Shown piece after piece: positions 1 through 6,220 of a stretch of 10,222 nucleotides of DNA. This DNA comes from Bacillota bacterium (GTDB lineage Bacteria; Bacillota; Clostridia; Christensenellales; Aristaeellaceae): assembly GCA_023402355.1 (NCBI GenBank), contig JAEXCG010000097.1, positions 1 through 10,222 of the forward strand, written 5' to 3'. The notes below the pieces were generated by a model, which was given only the letters and a program-made list of their open reading frames with translations, was not told where the DNA came from and did not search any database. Numbering within the stretch: position 1 is the stretch's first letter; each line of letters begins with the position of its first letter. The translations under genes were made by a program, and so were the position numbers.

Positions 1-52
1 GCGGTATCATGCTCTCGTTGTGTTTGCTTCATTTACAGTCTCAAATTACAAC

Positions 53-90
53 AAAAAGCGCGAGTTGGCTAGTACCTTCTCGCACTTTTT
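53..90 (-). terminator. Bidirectional Rho-independent terminator after miaA
   Basis: The hairpin pairs AAAAAG (53-58) with CTTTTT (85-90) and GCGAG (60-64) with CTCGC (79-83), around a 14-nt loop. On the minus strand the intervening position becomes a G-U wobble, so the stem is unbroken and ends in CTTTTTG. On the plus strand it is a C-A mismatch. It therefore works better for minus-strand transcripts, that is for miaA, whose stop codon lies about 50 nt upstream. It may also stop plus-strand transcription entering from the left. Bases 1-52 hold nothing I can recognise. Confidence 0.7.
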
Positions 91-142
91 TCTTTTTTCT
101 CTTTTGGGGCTTAGCCTGACAGCCCCGCCATTTTCCTTCGGA

Positions 143-1048
143 TTACCGTCCATGCGCTTCGAGGAACGCGTCGATCGCCCCGCACGCCTGCGCCAGGGGA
201 TCTGCCGCCATGTCGAGCCACACCACGTCCGGGTTTCGCCGAAACCAGGTCATCTGGCGCTTGGCGAACTTCTTGATCGCGGCCGCGAGCTGCTCCGTCA
301 TCTCCTCCTGCGTGGGGATCTCGCCCAGCAGGTACTGGCAGATGTAGCGGTACTCGAGCCCGAGCCCCAGCAGAAATTCCGCGCTCGCGCCCGCCTCCAG
401 CAGGCCGCGCACCTCGTCCACCATGCCCTGCTCCATCCTTCGCGCAAGCCGCTCGTCGATGCGCGCGCCGAGCGCCTCGCGGTCCCAGGTGACGCCCAGG
501 CGCAGCACGTCGTAGCGGGGCTCCTTGCGTCCGGGGTGGTAATCCCCCGCCTTCAGCCGCTCCAGCGCGCGCATGACCCGGTTGCGGTTGCGGGGGTCGA
601 CCTGCGCCTCCGGCGCCTGCCGCATAAGCCGCCGGTAAAGCTCCGGCGTGTCCAGCTTTTCCAGCTCCGCGCGGTAGTCGAGGTCCGGCGCGCAGTCGGA
701 GAGCACGTAGCCGTCCGCTACGGAATCGACGTACAGCCCCGTGCCCCCGACGACGAAGGGCAGGCGGCCCCGGCCCCGGATCTCCTCGATGGCCGCATAC
801 GCGAGGCGCTGAAAATCCGCCATGGAGAAGAATTCCCCCGGCGCGCGCACGTCGAGCAGGTGATGGGGAACCCCCTTCATCTCCTCCGGGGTGATCTTGC
901 CGCTGCCGAGGTCGAGCCCGCGGAACACCTGGCGCGAGTCGGCCGAGATGATCTCGCCCCCGTAGCGCAGGGCGAGCTCGACGCCAAGCCCGCTCTTGCC
1001 GGAGGCGTTGGTGCCGACGACGGCGATGATGGGAGGCAGCTTTTGCAT
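143..1048 (-). CDS. miaA: tRNA dimethylallyltransferase MiaA (variant)
   Basis: This enzyme transfers a dimethylallyl group from DMAPP to N6 of A37 in tRNAs reading UNN codons, the precursor step for ms2i6A. The 301-residue length is normal. Visible motifs are a P-loop GTNASGKS (residues 12-19), DSRQVFRG (37-44; family DSxQVYRG), GVPHHLLDV, GGTGLYVDSV, RNRNRVMRALE and, near the C-terminus, KKFAKRQMTWFRRN, the family tRNA/DMAPP-binding signature. The ATG at 1048 is preferred because AAGGAG lies 10 nt upstream. An in-frame TTG at 1108 would add 20 residues, but it sits inside the predicted -35 element. Two segments deviate from textbook MiaA: GSGKITPEEM where GTAKPTPEE is usual, and LGLGLEYRYI where a [I/V]GYKE/GYRQ motif is usual. 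The gene stands alone on its strand, divergent from uvrB. The family call is secure; membership of a divergent subfamily is my inference. Confidence 0.95.
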   Translation of the reverse strand: MQKLPPIIAVVGTNASGKSGLGVELALRYGGEIISADSRQVFRGLDLGSGKITPEEMKGVPHHLLDVRAPGEFFSMADFQRLAYAAIEEIRGRGRLPFVVGGTGLYVDSVADGYVLSDCAPDLDYRAELEKLDTPELYRRLMRQAPEAQVDPRNRNRVMRALERLKAGDYHPGRKEPRYDVLRLGVTWDREALGARIDERLARRMEQGMVDEVRGLLEAGASAEFLLGLGLEYRYICQYLLGEIPTQEEMTEQLAAAIKKFAKRQMTWFRRNPDVVWLDMAADPLAQACGAIDAFLEAHGR

Positions 1049-1079
1049 AGGCGCATTTCTCCTTGCGGCGTTTTCCCCT

Positions 1080-1108
1080 ATTATATCAGATCGCGGGCGG
1101 GGGGACAA
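1080..1108 (-). promoter_or_regulatory. Sigma-A-type promoter of miaA
   Basis: Reading the minus strand, TTGTCC (1108-1103) is followed after 17 nt by a perfect TATAAT (1085-1080). TGA directly precedes the -10 and makes an extended -10 element. Transcription would begin near 1073 and leave a leader of about 25 nt containing only the ribosome binding site. This supports starting the protein at 1048 rather than 1108. Confidence 0.75.
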
Positions 1109-1125
1109 GCGGGCGATTCCGGCCC

Positions 1126-1169
1126 CAGGAAGAGGTTATCCCCGTGCAAACCTCCCGTTTCCTGTTTTT
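1126..1169 (+). terminator. Orphan plus-strand hairpin followed by a T-run
   Basis: CAGGAA-GAGGTT (1126-1137) pairs with AACCTC (1149-1154) and TTCCTG (1159-1164). This gives a 12-bp stem with a 4-nt bulge on the 3' side and an 11-nt loop, followed directly by TTTTTC. No plus-strand gene precedes it in this window, since miaA is on the other strand. It may be an internal domain of a structured RNA that ends at 1207, or a weak terminator. It could also be chance in GC-rich DNA. Confidence 0.4.
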
Positions 1170-1182
1170 CTCGCCATCCCAG

Positions 1183-1207
1183 GGGCGGCTTTGGCCGTCC
1201 TTTTTTT
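1183..1207 (+). terminator. Orphan plus-strand Rho-independent terminator
   Basis: GGGCGGC (1183-1189) pairs with GCCGTCC (1194-1200) in a 7-bp stem (one G-U) with a TTTG loop, followed by seven Ts (1201-1207). This is textbook form, oriented to stop plus-strand transcription before the uvrB promoter. No gene upstream on this strand explains it. It could insulate uvrB from antisense transcription across miaA, or end a small RNA starting around 1080-1100. I found only a poor plus-strand promoter (TATTAT at 1079-1084, no good -35). Confidence 0.6.
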
Positions 1208-1242
1208 GACGCGAAGTTTGTTCCTTTTCGCACGATTTTTTG

Positions 1243-1256
1243 CGAACGGGCGTTCT
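1243..1256 (+). promoter_or_regulatory. LexA (DinR) SOS box controlling uvrB
   Basis: CGAACGGGCGTTCT matches the Gram-positive LexA consensus CGAACRNRYGTTYC at 13 of 14 positions and contains a perfect GAAC-N4-GTTC dyad. It overlaps the -35 region of the uvrB promoter, so bound LexA would block RNA polymerase until RecA-stimulated self-cleavage after DNA damage. uvrB is a known LexA-regulon member in Bacillus subtilis, which fits. Bases 1109-1125 and 1208-1242, just upstream, contain no gene. A GCGAA / TTCGC / GCGAA trio (1211, 1227, 1242) could form small hairpins of unknown meaning. Confidence 0.88.
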
Positions 1257-1281
1257 AATTCTTCTGAATATGTGGTATAAT
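1253..1281 (+). promoter_or_regulatory. Extended -10 promoter of uvrB
   Basis: A perfect TATAAT (1276-1281) preceded by TGG forms an extended -10. The hexamer 17 nt upstream, TTCTAA (1253-1258), is a poor -35 and lies within the LexA dyad. An extended -10 with a weak -35 is a common arrangement for repressor-controlled promoters. The predicted transcript starts near 1288 and has a leader of about 138 nt. Confidence 0.8.
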
Positions 1282-1317
1282 AAACGCTCAGGCAGAAAAG
1301 CAGGCCGCACCCGCAAA

Positions 1318-1407
1318 CCGCCCAAGGCGGCCGCTTCCTCTCGTGCGCCGATGGGGGCGCGGCGCCCCCGCACAGTCCTGCCCATAGAAAAAAACGGCGA
1401 TCCGCCG
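1318..1407 (+). promoter_or_regulatory. Structured uvrB leader with three hairpins
   Basis: Three GC-rich inverted repeats follow one another in the leader. The first is CCGCC-CAA-GGCGG (1318-1330). The second is a 7-bp GGGGGCG/CGCCCCC stem with a CGG loop (1353-1369), with outer GTGC/GCAC pairs (1343-1346 and 1370-1373). The third is CGGCG-ATC-CGCCG (1395-1407), which ends only 5 nt before the Shine-Dalgarno. None is followed by a terminator T-run, and the layout resembles no riboswitch I know. The third could affect ribosome access; this is inference. Confidence 0.45.
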
Positions 1408-1426
1408 ATTGCAGGGAGTTGAAACC

Positions 1427-3457
1427 ATGAACGGACGTTTTGTCCTCAAGTCCCCCTTTAAACCGCAGGGCGATCAACCGCAGGCCATCGAGGCGCTCAC
1501 GCGCGGCATCGAAAATGGCGATCAGGGGCAGGTGCTGCTGGGCGTCACCGGCTCGGGCAAGACGTTCACCATGGCGTCCGTCATCGAGCGCGTGCAGCGC
1601 CCCACGCTCGTCATCGCCCACAACAAGACCCTCGCCGCGCAGCTATGCGCGGAGTTTCGCGAGTTCTTCCCCGACAGCGCGGTGGAGTACTTCGTGTCCT
1701 ACTACGACTACTATCAGCCGGAGGCGTACATCGCCTCGACCGATACCTACATCGAAAAGGACTCCTCGATCAACGACGAAATCGAGCGCCTGCGCCACAG
1801 CGCCACGGCCGCCCTGCGGGAGCGCAACGACGTCATCGTCGTGGCCTCCGTCTCGTGCATCTACTCCATGGGCGACCCCAGCGAGTACGAGGGCATGATG
1901 GTCTCCCTGCGCCCCGGCATGGAGATGCGCCGCGAGGAATTGCTGCGCAGCCTCGTCGACATTCAGTACACGCGCAACGATATGGAGTTTGACCGCGGAA
2001 CTTTCCGCGTTCGCGGCGACGTTGTGGAGATTATCCCCGCAAACAGCAGCGATAAAGCCATTCGAGTGGAGTTCTTCGGCGACGAGATCGACCGCATCTC
2101 GCAGGTGGACGTCGTCAGCGGGCACGTCGAAATGGTGCTCGACCACGCGGTGGTCTTCCCCGCGACGCACTACGCGACCCCACGGGACGCGATCGACCGG
2201 GCGATCGAGAACATCGAGCAGGACCTTGCCGTCCGCATGAAGGAGCTCAAGGACGACGACCGCCTGCTCGAGGCCCAGCGCCTCTCGCAGCGCACGAACT
2301 ACGACGTCGAGATGCTGCGCGAGATCGGCTTCTGCACGGGCATCGAGAACTACTCGCGCTACTTCGACGGGCGCAAGCCCGGCGACGCGCCCTACACGCT
2401 GCTGGATTACTTCCCCAAGGGATTCATCTGCTTCATCGACGAATCGCACGTCACGATCCCCCAGATCCGCGCGATGTTCAACGGCGACCGCGCGCGCAAG
2501 ACCTCGCTGGTGGAATACGGCTTCCGCCTGCCCTCCGCGTTCGACAACCGTCCGCTTCAGTTTTCCGAGTTCGAGGCGCGCATCGGCCAGACGGTCTTCG
2601 TCAGCGCCACGCCCTCGCAGTACGAACTGGAGCGCTCCTCGCAGGTGGTGGAGCAGATCATCCGTCCGACGGGCCTGCTCGACCCGGAGATCATCGTGCG
2701 CCCGGCGCAGGGCCAGGTGGACGACCTGCTCTCCGAGGTGCGGCTGGTGACGGAAAAGGGCTTTCGCGTGCTGGTGACGACGCTCACCAAGAAGATGGCG
2801 GAGAGCCTGACGAGCTACCTGCAGGAGATGGGCGTGCGCGTGCGCTACCTGCACTCGGACATCCAGACCATGGAGCGCCAGGAGATCATCCGCTCGCTGC
2901 GCCTGGGCGAGTTCGACGTGCTGGTGGGCATCAACCTGCTGCGCGAGGGGCTGGACATCCCCGAGGTCGCGCTGGTGGCGATTCTGGACGCGGACAAGGA
3001 GGGCTTCCTGCGCTCGGAGGTCTCGCTCGTGCAGACCGTCGGCCGCGCGGCCCGCAACGTGGACGGGCGCGTCATCATGTACGCGGACGTCATGACCGAC
3101 AGCATGAACGCCGCCATCTTCGAGACGAACCGCCGCCGCCAGCTTCAGATGGCCTTCAACGAGGCGCACGGCATCACGCCGCAGTCCGTCAGCAAGGCGG
3201 TGCGCGAGCTGCTGGAGATCGGCCACGCGCCCGGCGAAAAGAAGAAGGGGCGGCTTCGCGAGCAGCCGCTCACCGACGAGGAGCAGCGCCGCATGGAGGA
3301 GCACGTCGAGGAACAGATGCTGCAGGCCGCGGCCAACCTCGACTTCGAGCTCGCCGCCAAGCTGCGCGACCGCCTGTTCGAGCTGCGCGGCGAGGAAGCG
3401 CCCGTGCAGAAGGAGCAGGTAAGAAGCCGCCAGCGCGCGCGCAGGCGGAGCCGGTAA
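1427..3457 (+). CDS. uvrB: Excinuclease ABC subunit B (UvrB)
   Basis: UvrB is the damage-verifying helicase of nucleotide excision repair. UvrA2 loads it at lesions, it inserts its beta-hairpin between the strands, and it recruits UvrC for the dual incision. The 676 residues are typical. Visible features are Walker A GVTGSGKT (39-46), the beta-hairpin region YFVSYYDYYQPEAY (88-101), the DESH box (338-341), FVSATP, GINLLREGLDIPEVALVAIL, motif VI QTVGRAARN and a C-terminal UVR domain (about 620-655, AAANLDFELAAKLRDRLFEL) for UvrC contact. The ATG at 1427 has AGGGAG 8 nt upstream. An in-frame TTG at 1409 precedes that site and is rejected. Translation ends with tandem stops TAA TAG. An SOS box and promoter lie upstream. 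uvrA and uvrC are not in the window, although uvrA is often adjacent in related bacteria. The call is very secure. Confidence 0.98.
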   Translation: MNGRFVLKSPFKPQGDQPQAIEALTRGIENGDQGQVLLGVTGSGKTFTMASVIERVQRPTLVIAHNKTLAAQLCAEFREFFPDSAVEYFVSYYDYYQPEAYIASTDTYIEKDSSINDEIERLRHSATAALRERNDVIVVASVSCIYSMGDPSEYEGMMVSLRPGMEMRREELLRSLVDIQYTRNDMEFDRGTFRVRGDVVEIIPANSSDKAIRVEFFGDEIDRISQVDVVSGHVEMVLDHAVVFPATHYATPRDAIDRAIENIEQDLAVRMKELKDDDRLLEAQRLSQRTNYDVEMLREIGFCTGIENYSRYFDGRKPGDAPYTLLDYFPKGFICFIDESHVTIPQIRAMFNGDRARKTSLVEYGFRLPSAFDNRPLQFSEFEARIGQTVFVSATPSQYELERSSQVVEQIIRPTGLLDPEIIVRPAQGQVDDLLSEVRLVTEKGFRVLVTTLTKKMAESLTSYLQEMGVRVRYLHSDIQTMERQEIIRSLRLGEFDVLVGINLLREGLDIPEVALVAILDADKEGFLRSEVSLVQTVGRAARNVDGRVIMYADVMTDSMNAAIFETNRRRQLQMAFNEAHGITPQSVSKAVRELLEIGHAPGEKKKGRLREQPLTDEEQRRMEEHVEEQMLQAAANLDFELAAKLRDRLFELRGEEAPVQKEQVRSRQRARRRSR

Positions 3458-3468
3458 TAGAGGCAGGA

Positions 3469-3511
3469 AAACGCGCCCCGGGCCGAAAGCTCTTCGGCCC
3501 GGGGCGCGTTT
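3469..3511. terminator. Bidirectional terminator between convergent uvrB and the sugar operon
   Basis: A perfect 19-bp stem pairs 3469-3487 with 3493-3511 around the 5-nt loop AGCTC. The arms begin with AAACGCG and end with CGCGTTT, so both strands present a T-tract after the stem (TTTATTT on plus, TTTTCC on minus). It begins 12 nt after the uvrB stop and ends 20 nt from the stop of the solute-binding protein gene. It therefore serves both convergent transcripts. Confidence 0.95.
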
Positions 3512-3531
3512 ATTTGATCTGCCGGGTTTCG

Positions 3532-5199
3532 TCAGTCGATCGTATCCGGCAGCGCAAGGTAGCGCTCGTAGGCTGCCTGACACAGGGCGCAGTAGTCGCT
3601 AAGCCCGTAGGATTCGAGCGCAGCGAGGTAGGCGTTCCAGTTTTCGTCCGTCAGTTCGACCTCGCCGGAGATGAACTTGGCACGGCTGGCCGTCGCGTAG
3701 GAAATGAGATCCCGATAATACGCTAGGTCCGTCTGTTCCTCCTCCGTAAACGTGCACTGCAGGTCAAAGACCGGGCGGCTGATCGGGTAGATGCCTGCGT
3801 TCGTCCACAGCGTCGTAGTCCAGTTGTTCTTGTCGTCGCTGCCCACGACCACGTCGTCCACCAGCGGATTGATGTAGGCCGGCAGGTTCATCGGCGTCTT
3901 GCTCATCCGGAAGTTGTAGTAGCTCGAATAAGCGTCGGGGAAGCTGCGCGTCGCGCCATAGGCGTGCTTGTTTTCGATGGAGTCATAGGTGTAACCGTAA
4001 CCGTCCTCGCTCTGTGCCTGCGACGGGCCGAGGCGCACGGCGAGCGACGCCTCCGTGGTCACCAGGTAATTGGCAAAGCGGATCATCGCAATCGCCGTCT
4101 CTTCGGAGCATTTGTCGGTCAGGGCCATGCACGCCACGTTGCGCTGATAGTTGATGCTGGTCATCGGCCAGACCGCCTCGGTGTTCTCGGGGCTGGTGAG
4201 CGCGGGGACGGCGATATAGTCCCGATAGTTCTCCAGCAGCGCCGTCAGTCCGGTCGTCGTGACGCCGACCTGCTCTGCGGACAGCTTGGACTCCATCTCC
4301 GTGGTATCCTGGGTGAAGTATGCGCCGTCCAGCAGGCCCTCGGCGTAAAGCCTGTGCATGAAGGCCACGTAGGCGCGGTAGTTGTCCTGCGCAGGCACGA
4401 ACACATACTGCCCCGCAAGAATGTCGTCGGTCATGTCCGTATACCCGAAGGCGTACAGCAGGTAGTCGTTTTTCGGCTCGCCGTTGCTGTCGGTAGCCAT
4501 CAGCGTGGTGGGAATCTCGTCCGCCTCGCCGTTGCCGTTCGGGTCCTCCTCCTTAAACGCCTTCAGCACGTCGTAGAGCGCCTCCGTCGTCGTGGGCATC
4601 TCCTTGCCGACGGCCTTCAACCAGTTTTGGTTGATCGTGATGCAGCCGGGGTTGGCGCTCCTGGGCGCGTAGGAAATCATCGGCAGCACGTAAATCGCGC
4701 CGTTTTCGTGCATCGTTCCCTTCACCACGTCCGGGAACGCCTCGTAGAGCGCGCAGAGGTTGGGCGCGTATTCCTTGATCAGCGGTTTCAGGTCGAGCAG
4801 CTTCCCCTCATAGCCATAGGAGAGCTCATCCGCGGCCGTGATGCCCGTGAAGAAGACCTCCGGGTAATCGCCGGACATGAACGCGAGGTTCTTGCGTTCT
4901 TCCCAGACGCTGTTTTCCACCAGCTTGAAGTCAAAGGTAATGCCGGTCAGCTCAGCGACGTACTTCGTCCACCAAATGTCGCTGAAATCCTCCGCATGGC
5001 TCGCGGTGCGCGGGAACAGGACGCTGACCGTCACCGGCGTTTCGACCAGCGGGAAGGAGATGTCCTCCTGCATGAAGACCGGGTAATCGACTGTCAGGTC
5101 GATTTGCTTGCTGTACTCGGACAATTCGTCGTCAGCCCAGGCGCCAAACGCGCAGATGCAAAGCATCGCGGAGAGAAACAAGGCCAGAAAGCGTTTCAT
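3532..5199 (-). CDS. Extracellular solute-binding protein, LplA/YtcQ type
   Basis: This is the substrate-capturing subunit of a carbohydrate ABC importer, acting outside the membrane, with 555 residues (normal for this large subfamily). The N-terminal MKRFLALFLSAMLCICAFGA is a signal peptide, with a likely signal peptidase I site after AWA (residue 22). Neither cysteine (14, 16) sits in a lipobox, because the residue before each is Leu or Ile. A loop DPNGNGEADEIP (219-230) resembles the EF-hand-like calcium loop common in this family. The C-terminal YLAALESYGLSDYCALCQAA is also a family hallmark. AAAGGAG lies 8 nt before the ATG at 5199; the in-frame TTG at 5217 overlaps that site and is rejected. 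It is the last gene of the operon, 103 nt after the second permease, whereas the usual order puts it first. The ligand cannot be inferred. The family call is strong. Confidence 0.92.
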   Translation of the reverse strand: MKRFLALFLSAMLCICAFGAWADDELSEYSKQIDLTVDYPVFMQEDISFPLVETPVTVSVLFPRTASHAEDFSDIWWTKYVAELTGITFDFKLVENSVWEERKNLAFMSGDYPEVFFTGITAADELSYGYEGKLLDLKPLIKEYAPNLCALYEAFPDVVKGTMHENGAIYVLPMISYAPRSANPGCITINQNWLKAVGKEMPTTTEALYDVLKAFKEEDPNGNGEADEIPTTLMATDSNGEPKNDYLLYAFGYTDMTDDILAGQYVFVPAQDNYRAYVAFMHRLYAEGLLDGAYFTQDTTEMESKLSAEQVGVTTTGLTALLENYRDYIAVPALTSPENTEAVWPMTSINYQRNVACMALTDKCSEETAIAMIRFANYLVTTEASLAVRLGPSQAQSEDGYGYTYDSIENKHAYGATRSFPDAYSSYYNFRMSKTPMNLPAYINPLVDDVVVGSDDKNNWTTTLWTNAGIYPISRPVFDLQCTFTEEEQTDLAYYRDLISYATASRAKFISGEVELTDENWNAYLAALESYGLSDYCALCQAAYERYLALPDTID

Positions 5200-5260
5200 C
5201 GCGTAAGCTCCTTTCAAAGGTAGATCGGTTTTTTATATTCGTCGGTGCTCCGAGGAAAAT

Positions 5261-5281
5261 CGGCGTCCTCCTTTCTCGCCG
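5261..5281 (-). promoter_or_regulatory. Orphan Shine-Dalgarno in a hairpin loop (STAB-SD-like)
   Basis: On the minus strand, GAAAGGAGG (5275-5267) is a near-perfect match to the 16S anti-Shine-Dalgarno. It lies in the loop of a 5-bp CGGCG/CGCCG hairpin (5281-5277 with 5265-5261). No ATG, GTG or TTG follows at initiation distance; the next gene starts 67 nt downstream with its own GAAAGGAG. As I remember it, the same nonamer is the STAB-SD of Bacillus thuringiensis cry3A, where 30S binding protects the mRNA 5' end from decay. A matching role here, boosting binding-protein mRNA over permease mRNA, is inference. Confidence 0.45.
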
Positions 5282-5302
5282 CGTTTAAGGTTCGCTTTGC
5301 GC

Positions 5303-6220
5303 TCACCCCTTGATCGACCCCATCATGATTCCCTTCATAAAAAAGCGCTGCAGGAATGGATAAACACAGAGCATGGGCAGCGCCGACACGACGATCAGGC
5401 CGTACTTCATCGACTCTCGCAGCTGGCGCAGCCGCACCATGTCCGCCAGCTCTTCCGGATCGGAGCCCATGAAGTCCGTCGTCTCCCCCATGATCAGGAT
5501 GTTGCGCAGGTGAACCTGCAGGGGGTATTTGGCCGGGTCGGACAGATAGATCAGCGGATTAAAGTAGCTGTTCCACTGCGCGACCGCCGCGTACAGCGCG
5601 ATCACCGCGATCACCGGCTTGGCCAGCGGCAGCATGATTTGCAAGAACAGCTTCATATGGCTGCACCCGTCGATAAAGGCGGCCTCGGAAAGGTCCCGCG
5701 GCACGGACGTAGTAAAATAGGTGCGCACGACGATCAGGTTGGACATCGTCACCGCGCCCTCGAGGATCAGCGGCCAGAACGTATTCAGCATCCCGTAGCT
5801 TTGGACGGCAAGGTACGTCGGAATCAGGCCCGCGTTGCAGAACATCGTGAACGCAAAGTAGGCCGTCAGAAATCCATGCCCGCGAAGCTCCCTGCGCGAG
5901 AGCACGTAGGCTGCGGGAATCGTCGTGACAAGGGTGACGACGACGCTGCCGAGCGTATAAAAAATCGTGTTCAGATAGCCGCGCCAGATGGGCGAATACT
6001 CGAGAATCCGGCCATAGCCCTCCAGGGTAAATCCGATGGGGAGCAGCCGCACCTCCCCGCGCACGACGCTCATCGGTTCGCTGACCGATGAGGAAAGCAC
6101 GAACAGGAGCGGATACAGCACGACGATCAGCGCGGCGAGCGTAAGCAGCAGCACGATGAAGTCGACGATCAAGTCGTCCTTGCTGGCCAGGCGTTTTGGG
6201 GAAACACGTCCAAAGTTCAC
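5303..6220 (-). CDS. Sugar ABC transporter permease, LplC/YtcP type
   Basis: This is one of two inner permeases of a CUT1-type importer, with 305 residues and about six membrane helices; the first is at residues 17-43. The family element FCNAGLIPTYL (127-137; usually FSGGLIPTYL) and the EAA loop (179-198, beginning EAAFIDGC), which docks the ATPase, are both present, followed by AVAQWNSYFNPLIYL. The C-terminal MKGIMMGSIKG is the typical family ending. It starts with GTG at 6220 and overlaps the stop of the preceding permease as GTGA, preceded by a weak AGGTGAG, so translation is probably coupled. No ATPase gene follows; a shared MsiK/UgpC-like ATPase elsewhere is expected for this importer type. 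Confidence 0.93.
   Translation of the reverse strand: MNFGRVSPKRLASKDDLIVDFIVLLLTLAALIVVLYPLLFVLSSSVSEPMSVVRGEVRLLPIGFTLEGYGRILEYSPIWRGYLNTIFYTLGSVVVTLVTTIPAAYVLSRRELRGHGFLTAYFAFTMFCNAGLIPTYLAVQSYGMLNTFWPLILEGAVTMSNLIVVRTYFTTSVPRDLSEAAFIDGCSHMKLFLQIMLPLAKPVIAVIALYAAVAQWNSYFNPLIYLSDPAKYPLQVHLRNILIMGETTDFMGSDPEELADMVRLRQLRESMKYGLIVVSALPMLCVYPFLQRFFMKGIMMGSIKG

Noticed and set aside
106..126. GGGGCT/AGCCCC hairpin downstream of miaA
   Set aside because: The 6-bp stem with a 9-nt loop lacks a T-run on the minus strand, and the stronger terminator at 53-90 explains the end of miaA.
1212..1224. Second possible LexA site, CGAAGTTTGTTCC
   Set aside because: The spacing between half sites is one base short and the fifth base is wrong, so it does not satisfy GAAC-N4-GTTC.
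20..1258. 412-codon open frame on plus strand over miaA
   Set aside because: It is antisense to miaA, has the Arg/Leu/His-rich composition typical of a shadow frame in GC-rich DNA, and has no recognisable domain.
1643..3583. 646-codon open frame on minus strand over uvrB
   Set aside because: It is a mirror of the uvrB codon pattern, rich in Leu/Ala/His/Val/Asp, with no ribosome binding site or domain, and it runs through the bidirectional terminator.
3964..5223. 419-codon plus-strand frame over the binding-protein gene
   Set aside because: It is antisense to a well-supported gene, has shadow-type composition and no domain.
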